A DNA stretch of 64,000 nt from Roseateles sp. YR242 (GCF_900109745.1 NZ_FOAV01000002.1:248001-312000), one strand, 5' to 3'. Positions 1 to 8,817 are shown, numbered from the stretch's first letter. Numbers and translations are program-made. The notes: a model not told the origin generated them from the sequence alone.

Positions 1-339
1 GTGTCCATCGTCTGGCAGGTGCTGCCTTATGCGCTGCTGACCCTGGGTGAGGTGCTGGTCTCGGCCACCGGCCTGGAGTTTGCCTACAGCCAGGCACCGC
101 TGGCCATGAAGGGCGTGATCACCAGCTTCTGGAACCTCTCGGTGACCATCGGCAACCTGTGGGTGCTGGTGGCCAACGCCAGCGTCAAGGGCGAGGCCGT
201 GACCGGCTACATCAAGAGCACGGGCACCAGCGTGACCGCGTTCCAGATGTTCTTCTTCGCCGGCTTTGCGCTGGCCGCAGCACTGCTGTTTGCCTGGTAT
301 GCGCGGGGCTACAAGCTGCAGAACCACTATCGGGACTGA
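1..339 (+). CDS. POT-family proton-coupled peptide transporter, C-terminal fragment
   Basis: Only the last 112 residues are in the window; the gene begins to the left, so the GTG at base 1 is not a real start. The fragment carries the late POT/PTR signature (GEVLVSATGLEFAYSQAP) followed by two hydrophobic helices, ending in a short basic tail (YARGYKLQNHYRD). POT proteins of the DtpA/DtpB type are inner-membrane symporters that import di- and tripeptides with protons. The stop codon lies inside a tandem 11-bp duplication. The next gene is convergent and ends 33 bases away. The family is clear; the substrate range cannot be judged from this piece. Confidence 0.85.
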   Translation: MSIVWQVLPYALLTLGEVLVSATGLEFAYSQAPLAMKGVITSFWNLSVTIGNLWVLVANASVKGEAVTGYIKSTGTSVTAFQMFFFAGFALAAALLFAWYARGYKLQNHYRD

Positions 340-354
340 TAGCGGACTGATAGC
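333..354. repeat. Tandem 11-bp duplication over the POT gene stop codon
   Basis: GGACTGATAGC occurs twice in a row (333-343 and 344-354), followed by a degenerate third copy. The unit contains TGA, so the duplication repeats the stop codon. It lies in the 33-bp gap between two convergent genes. Confidence 0.8.
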
Positions 355-372
355 GGACAGATACCGAGACCT

Positions 373-1476
373 TCACGAACCCAGGGGCGAGGCGAGTCCT
401 TCCAGCGTCGCCGCCATCACCTCGCGCCCCTGCTGCAGCACCTGCTGCTTCCACTCATCGGTCTCGACATAGAAGGCCGCACGGATGTTGCGCTTGATCG
501 CCAGGCGCTGCTCGTGTGGCGCCTCGGGATGGCAGGCCAGCCACTGGTCCGCGCGCAGCGCGTCCAGCACCACCCGGCCCGGCAAGGTGCCGTACTCGAG
601 CGTCAAGCCGTTGTATTCAGCCTGGGGGCAGGCGGGCATCACGCCCTGGTCCAGCGTGCCGCCCAGCACGGCGGAGGAGGAGTTGCCCTCCTCGGCGCTG
701 GTGACCTGCGCCCCCCACCAGCGGCGCGCCCGCGCCAGCGAGGCGGCATCCTGCGGGCCCTTGTAGATGCGCTCGCCCACCCCCATCGGGCCCAACCCGG
801 TATGGATGTCGACCCAGCCGATGCGTTTGCAACGCTGGCCATGCTCCTGCATCACGGCCTTGACCGCCAGATGGCTCCAGGTCGGCCCGCGCCCGGCGAA
901 GAACAAACCGTTCGGATCCACCTGCTGCCCTCGGGAGATGGTGGCCTGGATGGCCTTGCGGCCGTGGCGCAATGCGTGCCACAGCAAGCCGGCATGGCTG
1001 GCCAGCGTGGGTGGGCAACGCTCCGGCACCAGCAGCCGCGCAATGGCCTGGTAGTCCTCATTGGTTTCCAGCGGCCCGTCGAAATCGCGGAAGTTGCGGT
1101 TCAGGTCCACGTTCTCGTGCGTGACGCGGCGCTCCCACGAGAAGCCGTGCGGGTTCAGCGCGTGCAGGTAGAGCACGGCCAGGCCATCGCGTTCGCATCG
1201 GTCATGCCAGTCGTCATCCCGCAGCAGGTCCACCTGGACGGCAGAGCCACAGAAGCCCTCGATGCCATGGCAGCCGCTGCTGATCACCAGCAGGTTGGCG
1301 GCCTCCGGCGCCCCCATGCGCACGACGTCCAGCGCCAGCCGCTCGCCGTCCCGCCCGGGCAGCGGATGCAGGTGGGAGCGCACCTGCAGGCCACGTCGCG
1401 CGGCAGCACCCAGAAACTTGTCGCGGGCCTCAGCGTAGCTGGCCGAAAAACATTGCAGGTCCATTTCGACACTCAT
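373..1476 (-). CDS. DUF2817 (M14-like) zinc-dependent hydrolase
   Basis: The 367-residue protein belongs to DUF2817, a family related to M14 zinc carboxypeptidases and succinylglutamate desuccinylase-like enzymes. The metal-site pattern is visible: H70 and E73 in GCHGIEGFCG, H225 in WVDIHTGLG, and a candidate general-base Glu294 in LTLEYGT, with the family motif NLNRNF near 126-131. No signal peptide is seen, so it is probably cytoplasmic. The ATG at 1476 is chosen because AAGGAG precedes it and it overlaps the stop of the upstream MFS gene (ATGA), which indicates translational coupling. It is the last gene of a porin-MFS-hydrolase unit and probably cleaves an amide or ester in the imported compound. 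The substrate is unknown. Confidence 0.85.
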   Translation of the reverse strand: MSVEMDLQCFSASYAEARDKFLGAAARRGLQVRSHLHPLPGRDGERLALDVVRMGAPEAANLLVISSGCHGIEGFCGSAVQVDLLRDDDWHDRCERDGLAVLYLHALNPHGFSWERRVTHENVDLNRNFRDFDGPLETNEDYQAIARLLVPERCPPTLASHAGLLWHALRHGRKAIQATISRGQQVDPNGLFFAGRGPTWSHLAVKAVMQEHGQRCKRIGWVDIHTGLGPMGVGERIYKGPQDAASLARARRWWGAQVTSAEEGNSSSAVLGGTLDQGVMPACPQAEYNGLTLEYGTLPGRVVLDALRADQWLACHPEAPHEQRLAIKRNIRAAFYVETDEWKQQVLQQGREVMAATLEGLASPLGS

Positions 1477-2759
1477 GCTGCCGCTCCTTGCACGGCCAGC
1501 GCTTCGCGCCGGCTGCGTTCCGGGTCGATCAGCCATCCGCCCAACAGCCCGGCGATCACCAGCGCCACACCAAACACACCGACGGAGAGCTCGAAGCCCC
1601 GCGCGATGTCACCACCCATGGCTGTCACGGCATGGCCCACCACATGCGGCGCCAGCATGCCGGCACTGGTCATCAGGCCGATGTGGATGGCCAGCATGCT
1701 GCCGCGCTGACGCGTGGGCGCCAGGGTCGCGACGATGCTGTTGGCGAAGGCCGGCAGCAGGTTCACCAGCACGCTGCCGGTCAGGAACAGCGTGAGCGTG
1801 ACGGCGGGCACGGCATGGCTGAAGCCCATCAGCGCCAGGGCCACGCCAGCAGCCCCACAGGCCAGCATCGGGGGGGCCACCATGGCGGCACGCACACTTG
1901 CGCCGCGCCGCAGGGCCCGCTGGGACAGGCCGGAGACCACCAGATTGCCCACGATCACCCCTACCGTGGCCACCATCACCAGCAGGCCGGACTGCACCGG
2001 CGTCATGCCTAGCCCGCGTTGCAGATACATGGGCACCCAGCTGTAGAGCAGCGCCGTGGGGAGATAGGCGCAAAAGCCCGCCACCGTGATCAGGACAAAG
2101 CTGCGGTTGAGCAACAACGCACCGTAGCGCCCCCGCACCGGTGCGCCGTCGCTGTCCTCCGGGTCACCATGCCGGCCCTCACGTCCGAAGCATTGCCACA
2201 GCACCAGCCAGACCAGGCCGACACCTGCCAGCATCAGGTAGGCCTGCCGCCAACCCAGCCGCTGGATGACCATCGGCAGGGCCAGTGCACCGGCCACCGC
2301 GCCCAGCATGATGGCCACCTGGATCAAGGCGGCCGGCAGCACCCGCTCGCGTGGCGAGTACCACTTGAAGCAGGCGTGCTGCGTCACGGCCGTGCCCGGG
2401 CCGCAACCGGCGCCCAGCAGCATGCGGCTGCCCACCAGCGCGGCGAAACCACCGCTGACGGACGTCAGGACCTGCGCCAGCATCCAGACCAGGGACATGC
2501 CCGCCAGGATCCAGCGCGTGGGCCAGCGATTGGCCAGGAAGCCCACCACCAGCCCGGAGACGGAATACAGGAAGTAGAAGGCGCTGCCGACAAAACCGAA
2601 CTGCTCCGGCGTCAGCCGCAGCTCATCAATGATCTGCGGGCCGGCGAAGGCGAAGATGGTCTTGTCGAGCACGCTGATGACCATCACGGCCATCAGCAGC
2701 GCGACCATCCAGGGACGGCGGCGGTCAGCCGGCGGGGGGGAAGTGGGGAGGTCGGCCAT
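1473..2759 (-). CDS. MFS transporter, anion:cation symporter-like
   Basis: This is a 428-residue major facilitator with about twelve hydrophobic segments. After a short Pro-rich cytoplasmic N-terminus, the first helix contains the VLDKTIFAFAGP segment and a typical loop 2-3 (FLANRWPTRWILAG), resembling the ACS family of organic-anion symporters (hexuronate, tartrate, phthalate types). It is an inner-membrane importer by family. It starts 18 bases after the porin stop and its stop overlaps the DUF2817 start, so all three genes are probably one transcript: outer-membrane entry, inner-membrane uptake, then cytoplasmic hydrolysis. The substrate cannot be read from the sequence. Confidence 0.85.
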   Translation of the reverse strand: MADLPTSPPPADRRRPWMVALLMAVMVISVLDKTIFAFAGPQIIDELRLTPEQFGFVGSAFYFLYSVSGLVVGFLANRWPTRWILAGMSLVWMLAQVLTSVSGGFAALVGSRMLLGAGCGPGTAVTQHACFKWYSPRERVLPAALIQVAIMLGAVAGALALPMVIQRLGWRQAYLMLAGVGLVWLVLWQCFGREGRHGDPEDSDGAPVRGRYGALLLNRSFVLITVAGFCAYLPTALLYSWVPMYLQRGLGMTPVQSGLLVMVATVGVIVGNLVVSGLSQRALRRGASVRAAMVAPPMLACGAAGVALALMGFSHAVPAVTLTLFLTGSVLVNLLPAFANSIVATLAPTRQRGSMLAIHIGLMTSAGMLAPHVVGHAVTAMGGDIARGFELSVGVFGVALVIAGLLGGWLIDPERSRREALAVQGAAA

Positions 2760-2777
2760 CGCCTGCGTCCTGCTGGA

Positions 2778-3986
2778 TCAGAAGTGGTAGTACATGCCCA
2801 CCGCCGCGGTCTCGGCCGTGATGCCGAGCTGTGCGTTGGTGGTGCCGGCCTGCAGCGGCAGCGTCACGTTGTTGAACATGATGGTGGAGGCGCCGTAGTT
2901 GCGCAGCCAGCCGGCACGGGCATACAGCCCCACGCTCTTGGACAGCTCATAGTCATAACCCGCCATGATGCCCAGCGCGGAGCTGCTCACTTCCTTGCCG
3001 GTGGCCTGCTCGCGCACGCCCGAGGTGTCCCGGTAGACCATCGACACACGCGCCACATGGCGGCCTGCCGGCAGGATGAAGCCCAGCGAATAGACCGTGG
3101 CCTTGCCACCGTCCTGGATCTTCACCTCGTTCTGGTTCACGGCGGCGGACAGCACCAGGGACCCGGTGTCGTAGATGCCCGCCACGCCGGTCACGTCGGT
3201 GCGCACGGCCGCGCCGGTGATGGAGTTATTACCAAAGACCTGGTTGTAGCTCGCCGAGCCGAACCACGGACCATTGAGGTAGGTCACCACGCCGGCCCGG
3301 TTGTAGACCTTGTTCTGCGAGGTGGTGTTGGCGCCCGGCGCATACATCAGCTTGGCGTCGAAACCATTGATGCGCGGGGTCTGGTAGCTGATGGCGCGCG
3401 GCACCCGGGTGGTCACCTGCGTGGCACCGTTGCCCAGGTCACTGTTGAGCCCGTAGCTGCTAATGCCAGCGGTGTACGCGCTCTTTTGCGTGATGGCGCT
3501 GGCGAGCCAGTAGCTCATCGAATTGGTGGTCACCACACCAAACACGTCCACGAACAGCGGCAGCGTGGCGCCGAGCTGGTTGCCCAGACGCAGCGTGCCC
3601 CACTCGCGGGACTTCAGCCCCACCCATGCCGCGCGGTCCCAGAACTGGGTGGTGGTGGCCGTCCCGGTGTCGGCCTTGATGCTGGATTCCAGGTTGAATT
3701 CGGCCTTGAGGCCGCCACCCAGATCCTCGCGACCGTAGATGCCCAGCTTGGAGGTGTAGTCCCCGCCGCTCTGCATGGTCTTGGAGGCTGTGGCGTTTTC
3801 GGCCTTGGCGTAGTTCAGGCCCAGGTCGACGGTGCCATACATGGTCACCTTGTTGTCGTTGCCCGGATTGAATTCGGGCCATCGGGCCAGGTGGCTGTAC
3901 AGGTAGGGCTGGACGGGATCGGCGGCCAGGGCCGACAGCGACGCACAGGCGAGGACACAACTCAGAGCGGCTTGGGAAGCTTTCAT
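2778..3986 (-). CDS. Gram-negative outer-membrane porin
   Basis: The 402-residue protein starts with a signal peptide (MKASQAALSCVLACASLSALA, cleavage before or near ADPV). It continues with betaproteobacterial porin motifs: VTMYGTVDLGLNY in the first strand, GIYGREDLGGGLKAEF, WVGLKSREWGTLRLGNQ, and the terminal aromatic residue (MYYHF) needed for Bam-dependent insertion. It should form a trimeric beta-barrel. The frame is open upstream of this ATG, but the signal peptide fixes the start; there is no strong Shine-Dalgarno. It is the first gene of the porin-MFS-DUF2817 unit and is divergent from a LysR gene, its probable regulator. Confidence 0.92.
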   Translation of the reverse strand: MKASQAALSCVLACASLSALAADPVQPYLYSHLARWPEFNPGNDNKVTMYGTVDLGLNYAKAENATASKTMQSGGDYTSKLGIYGREDLGGGLKAEFNLESSIKADTGTATTTQFWDRAAWVGLKSREWGTLRLGNQLGATLPLFVDVFGVVTTNSMSYWLASAITQKSAYTAGISSYGLNSDLGNGATQVTTRVPRAISYQTPRINGFDAKLMYAPGANTTSQNKVYNRAGVVTYLNGPWFGSASYNQVFGNNSITGAAVRTDVTGVAGIYDTGSLVLSAAVNQNEVKIQDGGKATVYSLGFILPAGRHVARVSMVYRDTSGVREQATGKEVSSSALGIMAGYDYELSKSVGLYARAGWLRNYGASTIMFNNVTLPLQAGTTNAQLGITAETAAVGMYYHF

Positions 3987-4100
3987 GGGGGTCTTGGCGG
4001 TCGTTGGAGAGGTCGGGGAAACCAGCTGGGTCGGCCTCTGCGCAGAGGCTCCCGGCGACCGGACTCTGATGAAGGGAGTAAGAAACAGCAATTCACGGAT

Positions 4101-4116
4101 AGTTATAGTGATAACT
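4101..4116. promoter_or_regulatory. Candidate operator palindrome between the porin unit and the LysR gene
   Basis: AGTTAT and ATAACT form a perfect inverted repeat separated by AGTG, in an AT-rich patch of an otherwise GC-rich 240-bp divergent intergenic region. LysR-type regulators bind palindromes with a T-N11-A core; here the spacing is T-N10-A, so the match is approximate. TATA-like hexamers on both strands overlap it, so it may overlap both promoters. Its role as a LysR site is inferred. Confidence 0.45.
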
Positions 4117-4226
4117 GCCGCTTATTGATCGCTTTCCCGGCTTGCCGGGGTGGCGCGACTGTCCCAAAGCTCGCAACCACGGGGGCTGGCAGGCCCCCGC
4201 CGCTCCCTTTTCCAGCCCCCTCTGAC

Positions 4227-5135
4227 GTGAAGCAACATCAACTCCTGGCCCTGGTTGCCGTGGCCGACCATGGTGGTATCAACGCCGCCGCACGGGCGCT
4301 GCACCTCACCCAGCCCGCCATCACCAAGGCCATCAAGGACCTGGAGACCGGCCTCGGCATCCGGCTGCTCTCTCGCCATACCCGTGGCGTCAACCTGACA
4401 CCGGAGGGCGAGACCCTGCTGAAGCGCGCACGCCTGATCGTCAGGGAAATGCAACGGGCGCAGGAAGACGTGGGCGCGATGAAGGGCGAGCGCGGCGGGC
4501 GGCTGAGCATCGGGGTCACGCCGTTGGCCGGCCTGACCATCCTGCCGCGCGCCTTCAGTCTGTTCCGGGCGGCCTGGCCCGAGGTGGAACTCAACTTCAT
4601 CGAATACACCAGCGACCAGCTCTACGACAAGCTGCAGCAGGGTGCGCTGGACTTCGCCGTGGCGGCCACCACCGGGCAGGAGCCTGCCGGCTCACTGGCC
4701 AGCGAACCCCTGTGCTCACTGCGGACCTCGCTGGCCGTGCACCGGGACAGCCCGCTGGCGCGATGCACCCAGTTGCGGGAGCTGCACGACGCCGAGTGGA
4801 TCCATACCGACATCACCGACCGCTTCCCCGCCTTCCTGGCGGCGCTGTTTGGCCAGCACGGCCTGAAGCCGCCGCGCCGGGTCACCCGCTGCACGTCGCA
4901 GGCCCTGTTTCACAGCCTGGCCATGCAAAACGACGTGGTGTTCTTCTGGTCGCTCTTTGCCATTGGCATGCCGCTGCTGCGGGAGCGCTTCACACCGCTG
5001 CCGGTGGCGCAGGACCTGCCGCGGCTGAACATGAGCCTGCTGGTGCGCGAAGACGGCCTGCTGACCCGGGCGGCCGAAGACTTCGTGCGCTGCATCCGGG
5101 ACGTGGCGCAGGAGGAATGGGCGGCGGTGGACTGA
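4227..5135 (+). CDS. LysR-type transcriptional regulator, divergent from the porin unit
   Basis: The 302-residue protein has an N-terminal winged helix-turn-helix (GGINAAARALHLTQPAITKA near residues 17-36, then LSRHTRGVNLTPEGE) and a substrate-binding domain from about residue 90. The start is a GTG at 4227, because the characteristic LysR N-terminus (VKQHQLLALVAVADHGG) begins there although the frame is open far upstream. No good ribosome-binding site precedes it. Divergent orientation to the porin-MFS-DUF2817 unit makes that unit its likely target, with a coinducer derived from the imported compound. Confidence 0.88.
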   Translation: MKQHQLLALVAVADHGGINAAARALHLTQPAITKAIKDLETGLGIRLLSRHTRGVNLTPEGETLLKRARLIVREMQRAQEDVGAMKGERGGRLSIGVTPLAGLTILPRAFSLFRAAWPEVELNFIEYTSDQLYDKLQQGALDFAVAATTGQEPAGSLASEPLCSLRTSLAVHRDSPLARCTQLRELHDAEWIHTDITDRFPAFLAALFGQHGLKPPRRVTRCTSQALFHSLAMQNDVVFFWSLFAIGMPLLRERFTPLPVAQDLPRLNMSLLVREDGLLTRAAEDFVRCIRDVAQEEWAAVD

Positions 5136-5163
5136 GCGTGGGCGCAGCGTGGACTGAGCGTGG
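5127..5163. repeat. 15-bp direct repeat at the LysR gene 3' end
   Basis: GTGGACTGAGCGTGG occurs at 5127-5141 and 5149-5163 (period 22). The first copy contains the stop codon of the LysR gene, the second lies in the gap to the convergent gene. It looks like a small duplication of the gene end. Confidence 0.75.
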
Positions 5164-5222
5164 CCGGAGAAACGTGGCTGATCGGGCGTCGTCGTCGGAC
5201 CAAACCCCGGGCGCTCGCCGCG

Positions 5223-6227
5223 TCAGGTCTGCGGGCGCTCGCCGCCCACGCCCAAGCCCACGCCGCCACCCACCGCCCGCATGCCCCGGATGCCGGGGAC
5301 CACTTCCCGCATCAGGGCCGCAAAGGCGCGCAGCCGTGCCGGTTGATGTTGTCGGGACGGGAAGACCAGCGAGAACGGCAACGGCATGGCGCACCACTGT
5401 GGCAGCAAGCGCACCAGTCGCCCTGATGCCAGGTCGTCCATCACCGCCCAGTGAGACACCGCCGCCAGGCCCAGGCCCTGCCGGGTGGCCTCGATCAGCG
5501 CAAACAGGCTGTCCGTCCCGAAACGAAAGTTCAGCGGCACCGACAACACCTCACCGCCGCCCTGCGGCCGCAGGCGGATCTCTTCGCGATAGAACGTGGT
5601 GAGTGCCAGCCACGACTGGGTCTGGAGACTGTCGGCAATCTCCGCGGGCGACCGTTGGTCCAGATCGGCCGGCAGGCGACCCGCCAGCTCGGGCGCCGCC
5701 ACCAGCACCCGTGGCACCTCCGCCAGCGGCACCATGATCAGCTCCGGCCGTTCCACGTGCCCCACGACCACCGCGCAGTCCACCGCCTCGCGGCTGAAGT
5801 CCGGCAACTCGTCCTGCAGCATCCATTCCACCGTCAGCCCCGGATGCTGTTTCATGAAACCCGCCAGGACCTCCATCAGCTGATGCTGGCCAAAGGCATG
5901 CGGCACGCGCACCCGCAGCCGGCCGCTGAGCGGCTGGTTGTCCTCGCCCAGATCCTCGCTGAGCGTGTTCCAGCCGTCGATCAGCGAACGCGCCTGCGCC
6001 AGGCAGCGCCGCCCCTCCTCGGTCAGCCTGAGGCCGCGCGTGGAGCGCTCCACCAGGCGGGCGCCCAGCAGCGACTCCAGCATCTGCAGCCGACGGCTCA
6101 CCGTGGGCTGGGTGGTGCCGAGTTGCTGCGCGGCGGCGGAGAAGCTGCCGGCCTCCACCACCTGCAGGAAGGTCTGTAGCAACGAGAGGCGGTCCAGGCC
6201 GCCGAGGTCTCGGGTCGCGTCATTCAT
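5223..6227 (-). CDS. LysR-type transcriptional regulator, divergent from an MFS gene
   Basis: The 334-residue protein has the LysR helix-turn-helix (SFSAAAQQLGTTQPTVSRR near residues 28-46, followed by LVERSTRGLRLTEEG) and a periplasmic-binding-protein-like effector domain. The ATG at 6227 gives the usual N-terminal length. The C-terminus extends past the usual end with a Gly-rich tail. It is divergent from the MFS gene at 6368 across 140 bp and is the likely regulator of that gene. The effector is unknown. Confidence 0.88.
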   Translation of the reverse strand: MNDATRDLGGLDRLSLLQTFLQVVEAGSFSAAAQQLGTTQPTVSRRLQMLESLLGARLVERSTRGLRLTEEGRRCLAQARSLIDGWNTLSEDLGEDNQPLSGRLRVRVPHAFGQHQLMEVLAGFMKQHPGLTVEWMLQDELPDFSREAVDCAVVVGHVERPELIMVPLAEVPRVLVAAPELAGRLPADLDQRSPAEIADSLQTQSWLALTTFYREEIRLRPQGGGEVLSVPLNFRFGTDSLFALIEATRQGLGLAAVSHWAVMDDLASGRLVRLLPQWCAMPLPFSLVFPSRQHQPARLRAFAALMREVVPGIRGMRAVGGGVGLGVGGERPQT

Positions 6228-6367
6228 ACGCCAAGGGTATAGCGCTTGTGCATGCGGGCCGGCTTCCGGAGCGGCCGTGCAGCCTCAACAATTCATCCCA
6301 AGTCGTTTCGGCGACACACCCGGTGAGGCCAACCCTAGGGGCCCTCGCCGCTCCAGAAAGGTTTTCC

Positions 6368-7675
6368 ATGTCCGCTCTTCCACTGACCGCAGCACCTGGT
6401 GCTGCTCCTGGTGCTGCTCCTAGTGCTGCACCAGGTGTGGCTCCTGGTGCTGTCTCCGGTACTGTCTCCGGTGCTGCCCCAGGGCCTGTGCCCATGGCCG
6501 CGCCAACGGTCTCGCCGCCGGGGCCGCTGATTGTCCTGATGGCCGCGTCCGCCGGGCTGGGCGCCGCCTCCCTCTATTACAGCCAGCCCATTCTGGCCGC
6601 GCTGGCCGATGACCTGCATGCCAGCCCGGCCCAGATCGGCGCCGTGCCCATGCTCACCCAACTGGGATACGCGGCCGGTATCTTGTTGCTGACCCCGCTG
6701 GGCGACCGCTTCGATCGCCGCAAGGTCATCCTCACCAAGTTCGTGCTGCTGGTGCTGACCTTGCTGCTGTGCGGGCTGGTGCCCGCCTACACCCCGTTCC
6801 TGCTGGCCAGCGCCCTGCTCGGCCTGACCGCCACGCTGGCGCAGGACGTTGTGCCCATGGCCGCCGCGCTCAGCCCGATGGAACATCGGGGCCGCATCGT
6901 CGGCCAGGTGATGACCGGGCTGCTGCTGGGTATCCTGCTGTCGCGGGTGATGAGCGGCATCGTTGCCGAGGTGCTGGGCTGGCGCTGGGTCTTCGGCCTG
7001 GCCGCCCTGGCGCTGTCCATCACCGGCCTGGTGAGCTGGCGCTGGCTCCCCTCGCTCAAGCCGGCCGCGCCCACCACGTATCCGGCCCTGATGCGCTCAC
7101 TGGGCAAGCTGTGGCGTGAGCTGCCCGCGCTGCGCCGTGCGACCTTGGCCCAAGGCATGCTGTCGCTCGCCTTCAGTGCCTTCTGGTCCACGCTGGCGGT
7201 GATGCTGCATCAGCGCTTCGGCCTGGGCAGTGCGGTGTCCGGCGCCTTCGGCCTGGCGGGTGCAGCGGGCGCGCTGGCGGCACCGCTGGCCGGCCGTATC
7301 GCCGACAAGCGCGGGCCGGGGGTGGTGACGCAGGTGGGCGCGCTGATCACGGCGGTGTCCTTTGCGGTCATGTCCGTCACGCCGCTGCTGGACCGTTCCG
7401 CTGCGCTGGTGCTGCTGGTCGTCCTGGCCATCGCCTTCGACTTCGGGGTGCAAGCCGTGCTGGTTTCCCACCAGACCATCGTCTTCGGACTGGACCCGGC
7501 CGCCCGCAGCCGCCTGAACGCCATCCTGTTCACCGGCATGTTCATCGGCATGGCCACCGGTGCCGCGCTGGGCAGCGTGCTGCTCAACCATGTGGGCTGG
7601 GTAGGGGTGACCGGGCTGGCCACCTTCACCAGCCTGATCACCCTGGTGCTGCGCCTGAAGGCGGAGAAGGCGTGA
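6368..7675 (+). CDS. MFS efflux-type transporter with an Ala-Pro-Gly repeat N-terminus
   Basis: This 435-residue major facilitator resembles the YnfM/drug-efflux branch, with PLGDRFDRRKVIL in loop 2-3 and about twelve helices. ATG 6368 is preceded by AAAGG at good spacing. Residues 9-40 consist of eight degenerate tetrapeptides (APGA, APSA, APGV, VSGT types) encoded by a 12-bp tandem repeat, giving a disordered cytoplasmic tail before helix 1. The divergent LysR gene probably controls it. It ends 4 bp from the convergent nagZ stop. The transported compound is unknown; export is inferred from the family. Confidence 0.85.
   Translation: MSALPLTAAPGAAPGAAPSAAPGVAPGAVSGTVSGAAPGPVPMAAPTVSPPGPLIVLMAASAGLGAASLYYSQPILAALADDLHASPAQIGAVPMLTQLGYAAGILLLTPLGDRFDRRKVILTKFVLLVLTLLLCGLVPAYTPFLLASALLGLTATLAQDVVPMAAALSPMEHRGRIVGQVMTGLLLGILLSRVMSGIVAEVLGWRWVFGLAALALSITGLVSWRWLPSLKPAAPTTYPALMRSLGKLWRELPALRRATLAQGMLSLAFSAFWSTLAVMLHQRFGLGSAVSGAFGLAGAAGALAAPLAGRIADKRGPGVVTQVGALITAVSFAVMSVTPLLDRSAALVLLVVLAIAFDFGVQAVLVSHQTIVFGLDPAARSRLNAILFTGMFIGMATGAALGSVLLNHVGWVGVTGLATFTSLITLVLRLKAEKA
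6392..6487. repeat. 12-bp degenerate tandem repeat, eight units
   Basis: Units of the form GCTCCTGGTGCT run from 6392 to 6487 in frame with the MFS gene. They encode tetrapeptide repeats of Ala, Pro, Gly, Val and Ser. Array length is likely to vary between strains through replication slippage without breaking the frame. Confidence 0.85.
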
Positions 7676-7679
7676 GCGA

Positions 7680-8765
7680 TCAGGGCAGGCGGGCCAGCGC
7701 CTCCAGATAACGCGGCGCCAGCATCAGCTCATCCCAGGTCAGCGGCGCGGACTGCGGCAGCAGCGCGGCGCGGCGGGCCTCGCTGTCGATGGCCGGTGCC
7801 CAGTGGCCGGCGTCCTGCGCCTGCTGCAGGCCCTCCAGCAGTTCATCGATGGCGCGGCCCTGGTCTTGCAGGCTCTGGTTGCACAGCAGCACCAGGTCAC
7901 AGCCGGCGTCCAGCGCGGCCAGCGCCGCTTCAGTGAAGCCGACCGGCTGCCCTTCAATGACCCGCGCGCCCGCCATGCCGAGGTCGTCACTGAAGACGGC
8001 GCCGGCAAAACCCAGCCGTTCACGCAGGATCTCCTGCAGCCAACGCGGGCTGAAGCCGGCGGGGCGGCTGTCCACCTTGCGGTAGATGACATGCGCGGGC
8101 ATCACGGCCGACAGGCTCAGGCTCAGCCATTCGAAGGGCCGAGCATCCTCGGCCAGGATGGCCTTGAGGCTGCGATTGTCCACCGGCACGTCCACATGGG
8201 AATCCGCCGTCACGAAGCCGTGACCGGGGAAGTGCTTGCCGCAGCTGCCCATGCCGGCCAGCGCCAGGCCCTGCATCAGGCTTTGCGCCAGCAGGCTCAC
8301 GACACGCGGGTCCTGGTGAAAACTGCGCGAGCCGATGACACCGCTGCGCGACTGGCGGGCGTCGTCCTGATGGTCCAGGTCCAGCACCGGGGCGAAGCTC
8401 AGGTCCACACCGCAGGCGCGCAGTTCCAGCGCCAGCACCAGGCCGGTGGCCGTGGCGGCCTGCACGGCGCGCATGGCGTCTTCCATCCACAGTTCCCCCA
8501 GCGTGCGCATGGCTGGCAAGGCGGTGAAACCATCGGTGCGGAAGCGCTGCACACGGCCGCCTTCCTGATCCACGGCGATCAGAAGATCCGGCCGGATGGA
8601 TTTGGCTTCGGCGCACAGCGCGGTCAACTGTGCGCGGCTCTCGAAATGGCGGGCAAACAGGATCAGCCCGCCGGTGAGCGGGTGCGCCAGGCGGCGGCGG
8701 TCGTCGGCGTTCAGCGCGGGGCCGGCGATATCGAGGATGACGGGGGCGTGCAGGGAGTCGGTCAT
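7680..8765 (-). CDS. nagZ: Beta-N-acetylhexosaminidase (peptidoglycan recycling)
   Basis: The 361-residue GH3 enzyme removes N-acetylglucosamine from GlcNAc-anhydroMurNAc peptides in the cytoplasm, a step in cell-wall recycling and in AmpC beta-lactamase signalling. It shows DQEGGRVQR (66-74), KHFPGHG (177-183) with the catalytic Asp188/His190 pair of the mobile loop, and the nucleophile Asp261 in FSDDLGM. ATG 8765 fits the family N-terminus (HAPVILDIAGP); the frame stays open 26 codons further upstream. It is the last gene of the era-recO-pdxJ-acpS-nagZ string. Confidence 0.96.
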   Translation of the reverse strand: MTDSLHAPVILDIAGPALNADDRRRLAHPLTGGLILFARHFESRAQLTALCAEAKSIRPDLLIAVDQEGGRVQRFRTDGFTALPAMRTLGELWMEDAMRAVQAATATGLVLALELRACGVDLSFAPVLDLDHQDDARQSRSGVIGSRSFHQDPRVVSLLAQSLMQGLALAGMGSCGKHFPGHGFVTADSHVDVPVDNRSLKAILAEDARPFEWLSLSLSAVMPAHVIYRKVDSRPAGFSPRWLQEILRERLGFAGAVFSDDLGMAGARVIEGQPVGFTEAALAALDAGCDLVLLCNQSLQDQGRAIDELLEGLQQAQDAGHWAPAIDSEARRAALLPQSAPLTWDELMLAPRYLEALARLP

Positions 8766-8817
8766 TGGGGGGATCCAGAAAGCGCATGCCGGAGGTGTTC
8801 CTGCGGCAGCGGGGTGA

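Noticed and set aside
2019-4226. Very long plus-strand open frame antisense to the MFS and porin genes, continuous with the LysR gene
   Set aside because: The translation is low-complexity and His/Gln/Arg-rich, typical of antisense frames in GC-rich DNA. LysR family sequence begins only at GTG 4227, and the minus strand encodes well-recognised proteins.
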